This document shows, piece after piece, positions 49,543 to 59,016 of a stretch of DNA of 64,000 nucleotides. Origin of the DNA: Aliiroseovarius sp. F20344 (lineage in GTDB: Bacteria; Pseudomonadota; Alphaproteobacteria; Rhodobacterales; Rhodobacteraceae); NCBI RefSeq assembly GCF_023016155.1, contig NZ_JALKBG010000002.1, positions 1 to 64,000 of the forward strand. The letters are read 5' to 3'. A program made the position numbers and the translations under genes. The notes beneath the pieces were generated by a model. That model was not told the DNA's origin. It searched no databases and worked only from the letters and a program-made list of their open reading frames with translations. Each line of letters starts with the position of its first letter. Position 1 is the stretch's first letter.

Positions 49543-51146
49543 GCCTTCTGACCGTCAACAACCTGAGCGTCTCGTTCCGACAGGACGGGCAAAGCCACCC
49601 CGCCGTGCGCGGGATCAGTTTCAATGTCGAGAAAGGTGAAACCGTCGCCTTGGTGGGCGAAAGCGGGTCGGGTAAATCCGTTTCCGCCCTGTCCACCGTG
49701 TCGCTTCTGCCTGACAGCGCCGAGATCACAGGCTCCATCACCTATGAAGGGCGCGAGATGATCGGCGCGTCAAAGTCCGATCTGCGCGACGTGCGCGGCA
49801 ATGACATCAGCTTTATCTTTCAAGAGCCGATGACCTCCCTGAACCCGCTGCATACGATCGAAAAGCAGATGGCGGAATCGATCCAATTGCATCAGGGGCT
49901 GAAAGGCGACGCCGTGCGCACGCGCATTCTGGAGCTTCTGGACAAGGTCGGCATTCGCGATGCGGAAACCCGGCTGCCGAACTATCCTCACCAGCTTTCT
50001 GGCGGACAGCGACAGCGTGTGATGATCGCAATGGCACTGGCCAATGGTCCCGAATTGCTAATCGCCGACGAACCCACCACAGCGCTGGACGTGACCATTC
50101 AGGCGCAAATCCTCGACCTGCTGGCGGACCTTAAGGAAAGCGAGGGGATGAGCCTGCTGTTCATCACCCACGACCTCGGTATCGTGCGCAAGATCGCAGA
50201 CCGCGTCTGCGTCATGAAAGACGGCGAGATTGTCGAGACAGGCCCGACCGCCGAGGTGTTCGAGAACCCGCAGCACGAATACACCAAGATGCTTTTGGGT
50301 GCTGAGGCACATGGTCGCCCCGATCCCGTGCCCGCTGATGCGCCCGAGATCGCATCGGCTAAAGACCTGCGCATCTGGTTCCCCATTCAGCGTGGTCTGA
50401 TGCGTCGCACCGTGGGCCACATCAAGGCGGTGAACGCCGCGTCGTTCAATGTGCGGGCTGGTGAAACCATAGGCATTGTGGGCGAAAGCGGATCTGGCAA
50501 GACAACGCTGGCGCTGGCCGTGATGCGGCTGATCAGCTCGGATGGACCGATTGTCTTTATGGGCGATGGCATTCAAGGGCTGAAGTCCCGCCAGTTACAG
50601 CCGCTGCGGCGCGACATGCAGATCGTGTTCCAAGACCCCTACGGATCGCTTTCCCCGCGCATGACCGCCGAAGAAATCATTGCAGAAGGCCTGTCGGTGC
50701 ATGGCCTTGAGCCCGGCAGAAACCGACGTGAAATGGTGGCCGAGATTATGGAAGAGGTCGGACTGGACCCCTCCACCATGCATCGCTACCCGCACGAGTT
50801 CTCAGGCGGGCAGCGCCAGCGCATCGCCATTGCACGCGCCATGATCCTGCGCCCGAAACTGGTGGTGTTGGACGAACCAACCTCGGCGCTTGATATGACT
50901 GTACAAGTTCAGATCGTCGAGCTGTTGCGCAGTCTGCAAAAGAAACATGGGCTGGCTTATCTGTTTATCAGCCACGACCTACGTGTCGTGCGCGCATTAA
51001 GCCACAAAGTGCTGGTCATGCGTGCCGGTGACATCGTGGAAAGCGGAGACGCGGATCAAGTGTTTGACGCACCAGAAACCGAGTATACGCGCGCGCTGAT
51101 GGCCGCTGCCTTCGACATGAAAGCCAGCGACGCGGTATCTCAGTAA
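49539..51146 (+). CDS. yejF: peptide ABC transporter ATP-binding protein, YejF-like (two ATPase domains)
   Basis: A 535-residue protein with two fused ABC ATPase domains. First: Walker [10 protein letters not shown], signature LSGGQRQRV, Walker B LLIADEPT. Second: Walker [10 protein letters not shown], signature FSGGQRQRI, Walker B LVVLDEPT. All motifs are intact, so both sites may hydrolyse ATP. The fused form is typical of YejF and of some oligopeptide importers. Start codon overlaps the yejE stop; it is the last gene of the importer operon and is 9 nt from the converging carboxypeptidase gene. Confidence 0.94.
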   Translation: MSLLTVNNLSVSFRQDGQSHPAVRGISFNVEKGETVALVGESGSGKSVSALSTVSLLPDSAEITGSITYEGREMIGASKSDLRDVRGNDISFIFQEPMTSLNPLHTIEKQMAESIQLHQGLKGDAVRTRILELLDKVGIRDAETRLPNYPHQLSGGQRQRVMIAMALANGPELLIADEPTTALDVTIQAQILDLLADLKESEGMSLLFITHDLGIVRKIADRVCVMKDGEIVETGPTAEVFENPQHEYTKMLLGAEAHGRPDPVPADAPEIASAKDLRIWFPIQRGLMRRTVGHIKAVNAASFNVRAGETIGIVGESGSGKTTLALAVMRLISSDGPIVFMGDGIQGLKSRQLQPLRRDMQIVFQDPYGSLSPRMTAEEIIAEGLSVHGLEPGRNRREMVAEIMEEVGLDPSTMHRYPHEFSGGQRQRIAIARAMILRPKLVVLDEPTSALDMTVQVQIVELLRSLQKKHGLAYLFISHDLRVVRALSHKVLVMRAGDIVESGDADQVFDAPETEYTRALMAAAFDMKASDAVSQ

Positions 51147-51155
51147 GCGATTAGA

Positions 51156-52673
51156 TCAGGACGGTCCCATCACCTTGCAACGCGTATTGCGCGCGTTCAG
51201 GCGACGACACGCCAGATCGGCCTGTTCTTGCGTCATGCTGACAAAGTTCGCATGCCACCCGTCCGAACGCTTCACGACTTTGCGCAGGGCTTCGTCCAAC
51301 GTGTCAATCTCGCGCAGGGCGGTTTTCAGCAACCGGCGTTCCGCCTGATAGCGTGACCCCAGAACACCTACATTGATCGCATAGTGCCGGCCGCCAGACG
51401 TGGACATACGGGTCACAATCTCAGGCGTCGCATCCGCTGGCTTCGTGGCTGGTTCCAGCGACGTTAGGATAATCGCAGCAGGACGCGGCGGCGGAGAGGC
51501 CATAGCCGCTTGTGCAATCGCAGGCTCATTCCCGAAGGGTTGCACGGGCGTGGTTTCAATTGTGGGAACTAAGGCAACAGCCTCGGCCTCAGGGACCGCA
51601 GGCGTTACATCTGCAGCCGCAGCGACGGCATCTTTGATGCTGTCGGTCAAACTGGCCAACTGCGTATCAACGACTGGCTCTTCAGCTGCGACAGGTCGGG
51701 GCGCTGGGCGCGGGCTGCGTTTGACGGCGGTGATCAGACGGATGGTCTTTCCTGCTGCCCCTGGCTCAACCCGTTCGGTCGGCGCAGCTGGGCTGGCACC
51801 ACCCACATTCCCAGCATACAAAGGCGGAGCAGGCTTACGTACGGCAGCCCGGCTGGGTGCGCGGCGGAACCCAAGGTCCATCAGCTCTGCCACTTTTGCG
51901 TTACGAGATGCGGTGGATCGTCCACCAAATACGGTTGTGATGATCCGCTCTTGCCCGCGTTCGGCCGACGCAACAAGGTTGAACCCCGCAGCATTGGTAA
52001 ACCCGGTCTTGATGCCATCCGCACCCTTGTAGCTGTTCAGGAAACGGCGGTTGGTGTTGTTCACGGATTTCATCCCCGCATGGGTCGAACGGCGCGAAAA
52101 CAGGTTGTAGTAACCGGGATGATCATAAAACAGGTGGCGACCAAGCGTGGTCATATCACGTGCGGTCGACAAGTGTCCGCTTTCAGTAAGGCCATGGGCG
52201 TTTTTGAAATGCGTCCGCGTCATGCCCAGCGCTTTGGCGGTGCGGTTCATGCGGCGCGCAAATGCAGCCTCGGACCCCGAGATCGCAATTCCGATTGCCG
52301 TGGCGGCGTCATTTGCGGATTTCACAGCGGCAGCGCGGATCAGATAGCGCAGTTTAATTTTCTGTCCCTTGCGCAGGCCCAGCTTCGACGGGGGCTCTGC
52401 CGCAGCCTTGGATGTGATGGTCACAACCGTATCGGCGGAGATTTCGCCATGCTTAATGGCTTCAAACGCGACATACAGCGTCATCATTTTGGTCAGAGAG
52501 GCCGGATGCAACCGGGTATCGGCATTGCGCGCGTGCAGCACTTTACCAGTACGCGCATCAATGACCATCGCCGCATAGGGCGCAGCTTGCGCGCGCGCGG
52601 ACATGGAGAAAACCATACAGCCAATAACTGCAAGAAATAGCCCGAAACGGGCCAACTGCTTTAAACGCGTCAT
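51156..52673 (-). CDS. D-alanyl-D-alanine carboxypeptidase with SPOR domain (DacF-like)
   Basis: A 505-residue penicillin-binding protein. A signal peptide (about 1-31, cleavage after ARAQA) precedes a peptidase S11 domain with the nucleophile Ser59 in SLTK (59-62), SAN (119-121) and KTG (222-224), all intact. A long Ala/Pro-rich linker (about 275-415) leads to a C-terminal SPOR domain (about 425-505), which binds denuded glycan at the division site. It would trim the stem pentapeptide in the periplasm. A GTG one codon upstream (52676) is an alternative start with better ribosome-site spacing. Confidence 0.94.
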   Translation of the reverse strand: MTRLKQLARFGLFLAVIGCMVFSMSARAQAAPYAAMVIDARTGKVLHARNADTRLHPASLTKMMTLYVAFEAIKHGEISADTVVTITSKAAAEPPSKLGLRKGQKIKLRYLIRAAAVKSANDAATAIGIAISGSEAAFARRMNRTAKALGMTRTHFKNAHGLTESGHLSTARDMTTLGRHLFYDHPGYYNLFSRRSTHAGMKSVNNTNRRFLNSYKGADGIKTGFTNAAGFNLVASAERGQERIITTVFGGRSTASRNAKVAELMDLGFRRAPSRAAVRKPAPPLYAGNVGGASPAAPTERVEPGAAGKTIRLITAVKRSPRPAPRPVAAEEPVVDTQLASLTDSIKDAVAAAADVTPAVPEAEAVALVPTIETTPVQPFGNEPAIAQAAMASPPPRPAAIILTSLEPATKPADATPEIVTRMSTSGGRHYAINVGVLGSRYQAERRLLKTALREIDTLDEALRKVVKRSDGWHANFVSMTQEQADLACRRLNARNTRCKVMGPS

Positions 52674-53080
52674 CACGACGGTTACCTTTTCTGCCTCAAT
52701 CGCCAGATCTTTTTGTCCAGCTGATTTGTTTTTTTCAGGCTAGCACGCAGGAAACGTTTGGGAAACCGCTTATTTTCAAAGCTCTACAGCGTGGCTTGCA
52801 GGTCACGTCCAGCTTTAAAACGCCAAATGTAGGGGCGCGCTTTCAACCTGCCCACAACATCTGCCCACATTTCAACTTTGATCAGACAATGGTTCGGGCA
52901 AAAATCCGCGCTTGATTTGCCACATCCCGCAGATGCACAGAAACCAATTGTTGAGGCTTGCGCCCCTATTTTGTATGAGCCAAGCCGAATACCTTGCCCC
53001 TTCCCCTTTTCAGGGCGCAGGCAGAACATATATTGTGTGACCCGGATGCCTTTGACTGCAACCCAAGGAGCGATGTCTAT
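52674..53080. other. 407-nt divergent intergenic region between the carboxypeptidase and clpS genes
   Basis: Non-coding as far as I can tell. It must hold both promoters; the clpS one is listed. AT-rich runs (TTTTTTT near 52730) lie close to the carboxypeptidase start. Frames in this stretch lack ribosome-binding sites and family features. Confidence 0.55.
52951..52979 (+). promoter_or_regulatory. putative clpS promoter
   Basis: TTGAGG (52951-52956), 17 nt, TATGAG (52974-52979). Each hexamer matches 4 of 6 positions. It would give a leader of about 95 nt. Confidence 0.4.
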
Positions 53081-53422
53081 ATGACAACATCCCCATTCAT
53101 CCTGTCCTCGGGTCACCCCGATGATGACGGCGAGGCTGGCCTTGCAGTTGCGACAAAGCCCAAGACCAAACGCCCGCCGATGTACAAGGTGCTTTTGCTG
53201 AACGATGACTTCACCCCGATGGAGTTTGTTGTCATGGTTTTGGAGCGGTTCTTCGGTATGAACCATTCACAAGCGTTCGAGCTAATGTTGACGGTGCACA
53301 AAAAGGGCCTGGCTGTTGCCGGTGTCTTTTCCTACGAGATCGCCGAGACAAAGGTCACGCAGGTCATGCAGCTTGCACGGGAACATCAACACCCGCTGCA
53401 ATGCACCATGGAAAAGGAATGA
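53081..53422 (+). CDS. clpS: ATP-dependent Clp protease adaptor ClpS
   Basis: A 113-residue ClpS, which delivers N-degron substrates to ClpA. The core is complete: [24 protein letters not shown], then [21 protein letters not shown] with the conserved helix and loop that bind the N-terminal residue. The AAGGAG site is 10 nt from ATG 53081, whereas an ATG only 2 nt after it opens a 3-codon frame (MSI) whose TGA overlaps the clpS ATG. clpA is not adjacent; an RsmC-like gene follows after 21 nt. Confidence 0.95.
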   Translation: MTTSPFILSSGHPDDDGEAGLAVATKPKTKRPPMYKVLLLNDDFTPMEFVVMVLERFFGMNHSQAFELMLTVHKKGLAVAGVFSYEIAETKVTQVMQLAREHQHPLQCTMEKE

Positions 53423-53443
53423 CCGCCGCGCGCGGGCTTTAAG

Positions 53444-54433
53444 ATGCTTCAGACACGTTTGCCCATTGCCCTTGATGATGGGCTGATCACGCTGCCCTCG
53501 GACGGTCCAATTCTTGTTGTTGGACCAACGACAGAACACGATTTCCCGGCCCTTCCGAAGGATCGCGTTACAATCTACAGCCAATTCTATCCAGACGTCA
53601 CCTTTTGGCAGGCCCGCGGCTATAGCGTCGAATGTGAATTGCCCGAGAAAGGCTTCGCCGCCGCAGTTGTCTGCGCCCCACGATCCAAAGCGTTGGCGCA
53701 AGCATGGCTTCATGCGGCCAATCGAGCAACCGAAGGTGGGTTGGTAATTTTGGATGGCCAGAAAACCGACGGGATGGACAGTCATCTGAAAGCGCTCAAA
53801 AACCGCGCGAGAAACCTTGGGCACCTGTCAAAAGCTCATGGTAAGCTTGTTTGGTTTCAAGGGCTGGACGCAGCCGAATGGGAAACAGCGGACATTCGTT
53901 TGCCAGATGGATTTGTGACGCGACCCGGCGTGTTCTCGGCCGAAAAGATCGACAAGGGTTCCGAGGTTCTGGCCGCTGTCATGCCCGACGCGATCAACGG
54001 TCGCGTTGCCGATCTGGGTGCAGGCTGGGGGTACCTGTCGCGCCACATCCTATCGCGCGAGGGTGTCGAGGCGCTGGACCTGATCGAAGCCGACAAAGTC
54101 GCGCTGGATTGCGCGCGCCGAAACGTCGATGACCCGCGCGCACGGTTTTTTTGGGACGACGCCACCGCATTCACCCCAGACCAGCCCTATGACGTTGTGA
54201 TCTCTAACCCTCCGTTCCACACAAGCCGCGCAGGTCGGCCCGAGCTGGGACAAGCTTTCATTCAATCCGCAGCCCGCATTTTGAAGCCATCGGGCCGTTT
54301 AGTCATGGTCGCAAACCGTCACCTTCCCTATGAAGACACGTTGGCCAAGCATTTCCGCGTGGTCGAGGACCTTGGCGGCACGCCGGGCTTCAAGCTTTTG
54401 GCGGGTCTGAAACTTCATCGCGCGTCGCGCTAA
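53444..54433 (+). CDS. 16S rRNA guanine N2-methyltransferase, RsmC-like
   Basis: A 329-residue protein with the two-domain layout of RsmC: an N-terminal degenerate methyltransferase-like half and a C-terminal catalytic half with the SAM loop VADLGAGWGYLSRHI and the SNPPFH motif of guanine N2-methyltransferases. In E. coli RsmC modifies G1207 of 16S rRNA. The related RlmG acts on 23S rRNA, so the target is a family-level inference. Confidence 0.86.
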   Translation: MLQTRLPIALDDGLITLPSDGPILVVGPTTEHDFPALPKDRVTIYSQFYPDVTFWQARGYSVECELPEKGFAAAVVCAPRSKALAQAWLHAANRATEGGLVILDGQKTDGMDSHLKALKNRARNLGHLSKAHGKLVWFQGLDAAEWETADIRLPDGFVTRPGVFSAEKIDKGSEVLAAVMPDAINGRVADLGAGWGYLSRHILSREGVEALDLIEADKVALDCARRNVDDPRARFFWDDATAFTPDQPYDVVISNPPFHTSRAGRPELGQAFIQSAARILKPSGRLVMVANRHLPYEDTLAKHFRVVEDLGGTPGFKLLAGLKLHRASR

Positions 54434-54482
54434 GATCCGCTAGGCTCGTCCGAGGGAATCGCCTCATAGACAGGAGAAACAG

Positions 54483-55310
54483 ATGTCCTTTTCCATTGCA
54501 GGCAAGACCGCCATTGTCACCGGGGCTGCCAACGGCATCGGCCTGTCGATTGCACGCCACTTTGCCGATCACGGGGCCAATGTGATCTGTGCGGATATGG
54601 ACGAAGCCGGTCTTTTGGATGAATGGGGCCCCAATCCGGATGAGGACAGCGAAGACGCTGGAAACACGCGCATCTTTGCGGGTGATCTGCGTGAAAAACT
54701 GACCATCGCCAACCTTCTATCCGCCACAATCGACGCGTTTGAGCGGGTCGATATCCTGATCAATGCCTCGCGCCAAGTTGCGCTGGCAGATCCCTTGGAC
54801 GCTGACGACAAATCCATCACGACCTTGTTGAACCAAAACCTGATGACCAGCCTACGCTTAAGCCAGCTGGTCGCAAAACGTATGATTTTGCAGGGGGAAG
54901 AGCTTCACGAGGATGATCACGAAACCCCGTTGGGGGCGATCGTTAACCTGTCTTCAATTGCATCATCGCGCACGCAGCCGGGTTTGATGGCCTATTCCAT
55001 TGCTTCGGCGGCTGTGGATCAGATGACCCGCTCCTTGGCGGTTGCATTGGCGCCAAATCGCATTCGCGTAAACGCCGTTTCCTTTGGATCTTTGATGAGC
55101 GCAAGCCTGCGCAACACAATCCGCGAGGAACCTGAAACCCGCGAAGACATCATCGAGGGGACGCCCTTGGGCCGCATTGCCGCCGCTTCCGAAATCACCG
55201 AAGCGGTGCAGTTCCTTGTATCAGAAGGATCAAGCTTCATGACCGGCCACATCTTGAATGTGGACGGTGGGCGCAGCCTTTTGGATGTGGTTGGAAACCC
55301 GGCGCATTAA
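54483..55310 (+). CDS. SDR-family protein lacking the catalytic lysine
   Basis: A 275-residue short-chain dehydrogenase/reductase-fold protein. The nucleotide loop TGAANGIG (13-20) is intact and Ser157/Ser158 fit the catalytic Ser. The usual YxxxK reads YSIAS, with Tyr171 followed by Ser175 in place of the Lys, and the NAG motif reads NAS. An acidic insertion of about 15 residues (NPDEDSEDAGN, near 51-61) follows the second strand. It may bind NAD(P) without normal oxidoreductase activity. C-terminus GHILNVDGGRSLLD is typical for the fold. Function unknown. Confidence 0.85.
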   Translation: MSFSIAGKTAIVTGAANGIGLSIARHFADHGANVICADMDEAGLLDEWGPNPDEDSEDAGNTRIFAGDLREKLTIANLLSATIDAFERVDILINASRQVALADPLDADDKSITTLLNQNLMTSLRLSQLVAKRMILQGEELHEDDHETPLGAIVNLSSIASSRTQPGLMAYSIASAAVDQMTRSLAVALAPNRIRVNAVSFGSLMSASLRNTIREEPETREDIIEGTPLGRIAAASEITEAVQFLVSEGSSFMTGHILNVDGGRSLLDVVGNPAH

Positions 55311-55325
55311 GTGCACCGCCGTGTC

Positions 55326-55709
55326 CTACTTACAGTTTGGATTTTCAGATAGCAGTGCTTCACGCTCAGCTTCACGCACTTTCAAATCAGCCTTTGCCTG
55401 CTTGTATTCTTCGAAAGTCGGCAATGTAGATTCGATCTCCGGCGTGGGCAGGCAAACTCTGACCATCGGCGCAAATCCCTTGCAAACCTTTAAGGCACTC
55501 GAAACTTTGACCGGAGGATTCTGGGTCTGATAGCCACGCTCTATCTCGGTTTTCAGGCTGGAAATCTCTTTCTCAAGCTCCTTGGTTTTATCAGCAATCA
55601 TAGGGGGGCACTGAGAAGAGACTGGCTTTGCAGAAACCTGCGGTGTCGAGGTTGATTGACATCCGGCAAGGAAAAAAGCCGCAGTTGTCACCGATAGCAA
55701 AACTCGCAT
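55326..55709 (-). CDS. putative lipoprotein with a helical core
   Basis: A 127-residue protein with a lipoprotein signal peptide: MRVLLSVTTAAFFLAGCQS, lipobox LAGC with Cys17 as the lipidated residue. The mature part has a Lys/Glu-rich coiled coil (DKTKELEKEISSLKTEIERGY, about 41-61) and several cysteines (Cys34, 74, 86, 126) that could form disulfides. It resembles small Rz1/spanin-like or other periplasmic coiled-coil lipoproteins only loosely; not recognised. GAGGTGATCC precedes the ATG. Divergent from hemF. Confidence 0.72.
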   Translation of the reverse strand: MRVLLSVTTAAFFLAGCQSTSTPQVSAKPVSSQCPPMIADKTKELEKEISSLKTEIERGYQTQNPPVKVSSALKVCKGFAPMVRVCLPTPEIESTLPTFEEYKQAKADLKVREAEREALLSENPNCK

Positions 55710-55836
55710 GGATCACCTCTGTTACTCCGCAAATACTTTGAACCTGCCTCTTGATAACGCACTCCCCCCTTTGCCGCAGGGGGAAATGCTGATAGCTCCT
55801 CCCCAACAGAATTGAATGCAGAAAGCGGAGCCTTTC

Positions 55837-56727
55837 ATGACCGACCAAATGACCGCACAAAAGGAACAGGCCAGCGCGTGGTTCCGCACCCTGCGAGACG
55901 AGATTGTTGCCGCATTCGAGGCCCTGGAAGACAGCCAGGTGGACGGTCCCTTTTCCGCTGAACCCGCCGGACGGTTTGAGGTCACAGAAACCACCCGACA
56001 GTCTGACGACGGATCCGATGCAGGCGGCGGATTGATGAGCGTCATGCGCGGTGGCCGGGTGTTTGAGAAGGTCGGCGTAAATGTCTCGACCGTTTATGGC
56101 ACGCTTGGTAAGCCCGCACAGCAAGCCATGGCCGCACGCGGTGTGCCGGGGATCGAAGAGGACCCGCGTTTCTGGGCCTCGGGCATTTCGCTGGTGGCGC
56201 ATATGCAAAACCCGCACAGCCCCGCCGTTCACATGAACACACGCATGTTCTGGACGCCGGGCGCGTGGTGGTTTGGTGGCGGCTCCGATCTGAACCCTTG
56301 CATCGAATATGACGAAGACACCGCACACTTCCATGACGTGCAAAAGCAGCATTTGGATCCGCATGGTGAGGCACTTTATCCCGAGCTAAAAGCTTGGGCG
56401 GACGAGTATTTCTATGTCCCGCACCGGGGCCGCGCCCGTGGTGTGGGCGGTATTTTCATGGATGACCGCAACACAGGTGACTGGGCCGCCGATTTCGCAC
56501 TGACACAAGACATTGGCCGCGCCTTCTTGCCCGCCTTCCTTCCGATCACAGAAAAGCGGCGCGATACGCCGTGGGACGAGGCCGACAGGGACACGCAGCT
56601 CGTGCATCGCGGGCTCTATGCCGAATACAACCTTGTCTATGACCGCGGCACCAAGTTCGGGCTGGCCACTGGGCACGACGCAAACGCGGTGTTGATGAGC
56701 CTGCCGCCCTTGGCAAAATGGGTCTAA
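55837..56727 (+). CDS. hemF: oxygen-dependent coproporphyrinogen III oxidase
   Basis: A 296-residue HemF, which decarboxylates coproporphyrinogen III to protoporphyrinogen IX with O2. Family strings are seen throughout: GGGLMSVMRGGRVFEKVGVN, NPHSPAVHMNTRMFWT, AWWFGGGSDLNP and the HRGRARGVGGIFMDD segment. The C-terminus LMSLPPLAKWV is shorter than in E. coli but is usual for Rhodobacterales as far as I recall. ATG 55837 has GGAG 6 nt upstream. The conserved orphan gene follows at 3 nt. Confidence 0.95.
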   Translation: MTDQMTAQKEQASAWFRTLRDEIVAAFEALEDSQVDGPFSAEPAGRFEVTETTRQSDDGSDAGGGLMSVMRGGRVFEKVGVNVSTVYGTLGKPAQQAMAARGVPGIEEDPRFWASGISLVAHMQNPHSPAVHMNTRMFWTPGAWWFGGGSDLNPCIEYDEDTAHFHDVQKQHLDPHGEALYPELKAWADEYFYVPHRGRARGVGGIFMDDRNTGDWAADFALTQDIGRAFLPAFLPITEKRRDTPWDEADRDTQLVHRGLYAEYNLVYDRGTKFGLATGHDANAVLMSLPPLAKWV

Positions 56728-56730
56728 CGG

Positions 56731-57237
56731 GTGGCGGTCGGAGACATTATTCACGTCAATGACAGCATGCAATTGGGCTATGAGTACCGCCTAGATGCAC
56801 CAGAGGGCGAGGCGTTTGACCCCAGCTTCTTCCCGCACCACACCCCGGCCGAGATGCTGGCCATGGGCGTATTCGAAGGCAAATACATGAACGATTGCCG
56901 GGAAGAGTTTCCCTCCGGTTGGTTCGAAAGCGCAAAGCTGTCGGATGAGCCCAACCCCTCGGTCAACTATTTTGGCATCAAAAGCCGCCAGCCATTGTCA
57001 GTTTGGCGCGAGAAAGGCTGGATCATCGGCCCAGACCCGCGCGGATGGTTTCAATGGTATTGTCGTTACCATATGGGCCGGCGCCTTCCCGACACGGATG
57101 CAGTCCAAATCAAACGTTGGCGGGCTTTTGCACGCCACGCCGGGCAAATCCGCGCCAACTGTTATCCGGGCGATATCTTTTGCAGACCACGCCAAAGACA
57201 GGCACTTCTGCAATGGGCCTATGACCCCCTGATCTGA
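56731..57237 (+). CDS. conserved protein of unknown function next to hemF
   Basis: A 168-residue protein rich in Trp, Tyr and Arg, without membrane segments. Conserved-looking stretches are GVFEGKYMNDCREEFP, VNYFGIKSRQPLSVW, DPRGWFQWYCRYHMGRR, QIKRWRAFARHAGQI and a C-terminal RPRQRQALLQWAYD. I recall similar proteins in many bacteria and in plants but know no function. Several Cys and paired aromatic residues could serve a cofactor, which is speculation. The start is GTG 56731, 3 nt after hemF, in one operon. Confidence 0.82.
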   Translation: MAVGDIIHVNDSMQLGYEYRLDAPEGEAFDPSFFPHHTPAEMLAMGVFEGKYMNDCREEFPSGWFESAKLSDEPNPSVNYFGIKSRQPLSVWREKGWIIGPDPRGWFQWYCRYHMGRRLPDTDAVQIKRWRAFARHAGQIRANCYPGDIFCRPRQRQALLQWAYDPLI

Positions 57238-57298
57238 TCGACTTGCCATGCCGGCCTACACGAGGCAAATTGTCGCTAACGAAGCGAAAGGCTCATCC

Positions 57299-57748
57299 GT
57301 GACAAGTTTCAAGCTCGACGATTTTTTACCCTATCAACTGGCTGTATTGTCCAGCCGCATCAGCGCTGGCTTTGCGAAGCACTACCGCGACGCCTATGGC
57401 ATTTCCGTATCTGAATGGCGTGTGGTGGCGCATCTAAGCCAAGCCGACAGCGTCAGCGTGCGCGAAATTCACGCACGTGTGGATATGGACAAGCCAAAGG
57501 TCAGCCGAGCGGCGTCTCGGTTAGAAGCAGCCGGGTATGTTACCAAAACGGTCAATCCAAAAGATCGCAGATTGATTGAACTGTGCCTGACGCCCAAGGG
57601 GCGCGATATGATCGAGGCATTGGCCCCAATCGCAGAAAAGTATGAGGCACAAATCAGCGCGCTTTTGGACGGGGAAGACACGGAGTTTCGCACGCGCGTG
57701 AAGCAGCTGATCAACCGTCTGGAACCCGATATCACCGCAGATGACTGA
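57299..57748 (+). CDS. MarR-family transcriptional regulator
   Basis: A 149-residue winged-helix regulator. The DNA-binding core is ISVSEWRVVAHLSQADSVSVREIHARVDMDKPKVSRAASRLEAAGYV followed by the wing NPKDRRLIELCLTPKG. An AAAGG site sits 7 nt before GTG 57299; ATG 57248 gives 17 extra residues without support. It lies 78 nt before the second thiolase gene, which it may control. Ligand unknown. Confidence 0.9.
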   Translation: MTSFKLDDFLPYQLAVLSSRISAGFAKHYRDAYGISVSEWRVVAHLSQADSVSVREIHARVDMDKPKVSRAASRLEAAGYVTKTVNPKDRRLIELCLTPKGRDMIEALAPIAEKYEAQISALLDGEDTEFRTRVKQLINRLEPDITADD

Positions 57749-57826
57749 TGCTTCTGACGAAGCGTTACAGAAGACAGGCACAGTTTCATAAGGCACAGTT
57801 CCCCTGATCAAAAAGGGGAAGATTCC

Positions 57827-59002
57827 ATGTCCGATATTGTCATTCTCGACGGCGCCCGCACCGCCATTGGCGGCTTTGGCGGCAGCCTTGCAGCAACTCC
57901 ACCCAGCACACTTGGAGCAACTGTCACACGCGAAGCGATGGCGCGTTCGGGTGTGGAGCCAGGTCAGATCGGACAGGTCGTTTTTGGCCACGTGATCAAC
58001 ACCGAGCCGCGTGACATGTATCTGTCCCGCGTCGCTATGATCGAGGCAGGCATCCCCAACACCACCCCTGCGATGAATGTGAACCGGCTTTGCGGGTCGG
58101 GCCTTCAGGCCGTGGTCTCGGCCACGCAAAACCTGATGCTGGGCGATGCCGATTTCGCCGTGGCAGGTGGCGCCGAAAACATGAGCCGGTCGCCTTACAT
58201 CCTGCCTCAGGTCCGCTGGGGTCAGAAGATGGGCGACACGGGCGCGCAGGATATGATGCTGGGCGCACTGAACTGCCCATTTGGTACTGGACACATGGGG
58301 ATCACGGCGGAAAACGTCGCCTCGGAACATGATGTCAGCCGCGCCGATCAGGATGCCTTTGCCTTGGAAAGCCAATCTCGCGCTGCCAAGGCGATCGAGG
58401 CCGGGCATTTCGACAGCCAGATTGTACCGATCGAAGTCAAACAACGCCGCGAAGTGGTCGAGTTCGCCCGCGACGAACATCCTAAAGCGACCACGCCTGA
58501 GGCATTGGCCGGGTTGCGCCCTGCTTTCCAAAAAGACGGGACAGTCACAGCTGGCAATGCGTCAGGCATCAATGATGGGGCCGCCGCAATGGTGTTGGCC
58601 CGCGCGGACGCCGCAGAAGCCGCCGGATTGAAACCCAAAGCGCGGATCATCGGTTATGGACTTGCAGGTGTGCGGCCCGAGGTCATGGGCATCGGTCCCG
58701 TGCCTGCGGTCGAAAATCTGTTGGCGAAAACCGGGCTTAACATCAGTGACTTCGACGTCATTGAATCGAACGAGGCTTTCGCAGCACAGGCGATTGCCGT
58801 GAACAAAGGGCTGGGGCTGGACCCGGCCAAGGTCAACCCAAACGGCGGCGCGATTGCATTGGGTCACCCTGTCGGCGCAACTGGCGCCATCATCACAATC
58901 AAAGCGCTTTATGAGTTAGAGCGTATCGGTGGCTCAAAAGCCTTGATCACGATGTGTATCGGAGGCGGGCAAGGCATCGCGCTGGCCATCGAGCGTTTGT
59001 AA
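57827..59002 (+). CDS. acetyl-CoA acyltransferase (second thiolase)
   Basis: A 391-residue thiolase with nucleophile Cys89 in VNRLCGSGLQAV, the GHPVGATGA histidine and a CIGGGQGIALAIE cysteine. It is a paralogue of phaA at 25326-26501 and exactly the same length, but differs at many positions, so it is not a recent copy. It may act as beta-ketothiolase of broader chain length or in degradation; which cannot be read. Preceded by a MarR gene and followed by a strong terminator. Confidence 0.93.
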   Translation: MSDIVILDGARTAIGGFGGSLAATPPSTLGATVTREAMARSGVEPGQIGQVVFGHVINTEPRDMYLSRVAMIEAGIPNTTPAMNVNRLCGSGLQAVVSATQNLMLGDADFAVAGGAENMSRSPYILPQVRWGQKMGDTGAQDMMLGALNCPFGTGHMGITAENVASEHDVSRADQDAFALESQSRAAKAIEAGHFDSQIVPIEVKQRREVVEFARDEHPKATTPEALAGLRPAFQKDGTVTAGNASGINDGAAAMVLARADAAEAAGLKPKARIIGYGLAGVRPEVMGIGPVPAVENLLAKTGLNISDFDVIESNEAFAAQAIAVNKGLGLDPAKVNPNGGAIALGHPVGATGAIITIKALYELERIGGSKALITMCIGGGQGIALAIERL

Positions 59003-59016
59003 AGCAGCAAAAAGAA

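Noticed and set aside
55837-57237. hemF split by a stop into two parts
   Set aside because: The second frame is unrelated in sequence to the HemF C-terminus and has its own GTG start; the first already has normal length for the group.
57521-58531. 336-codon minus-strand frame across marR and the second thiolase
   Set aside because: Antisense shadow of two well-supported genes; no start signal and no recognisable domain.
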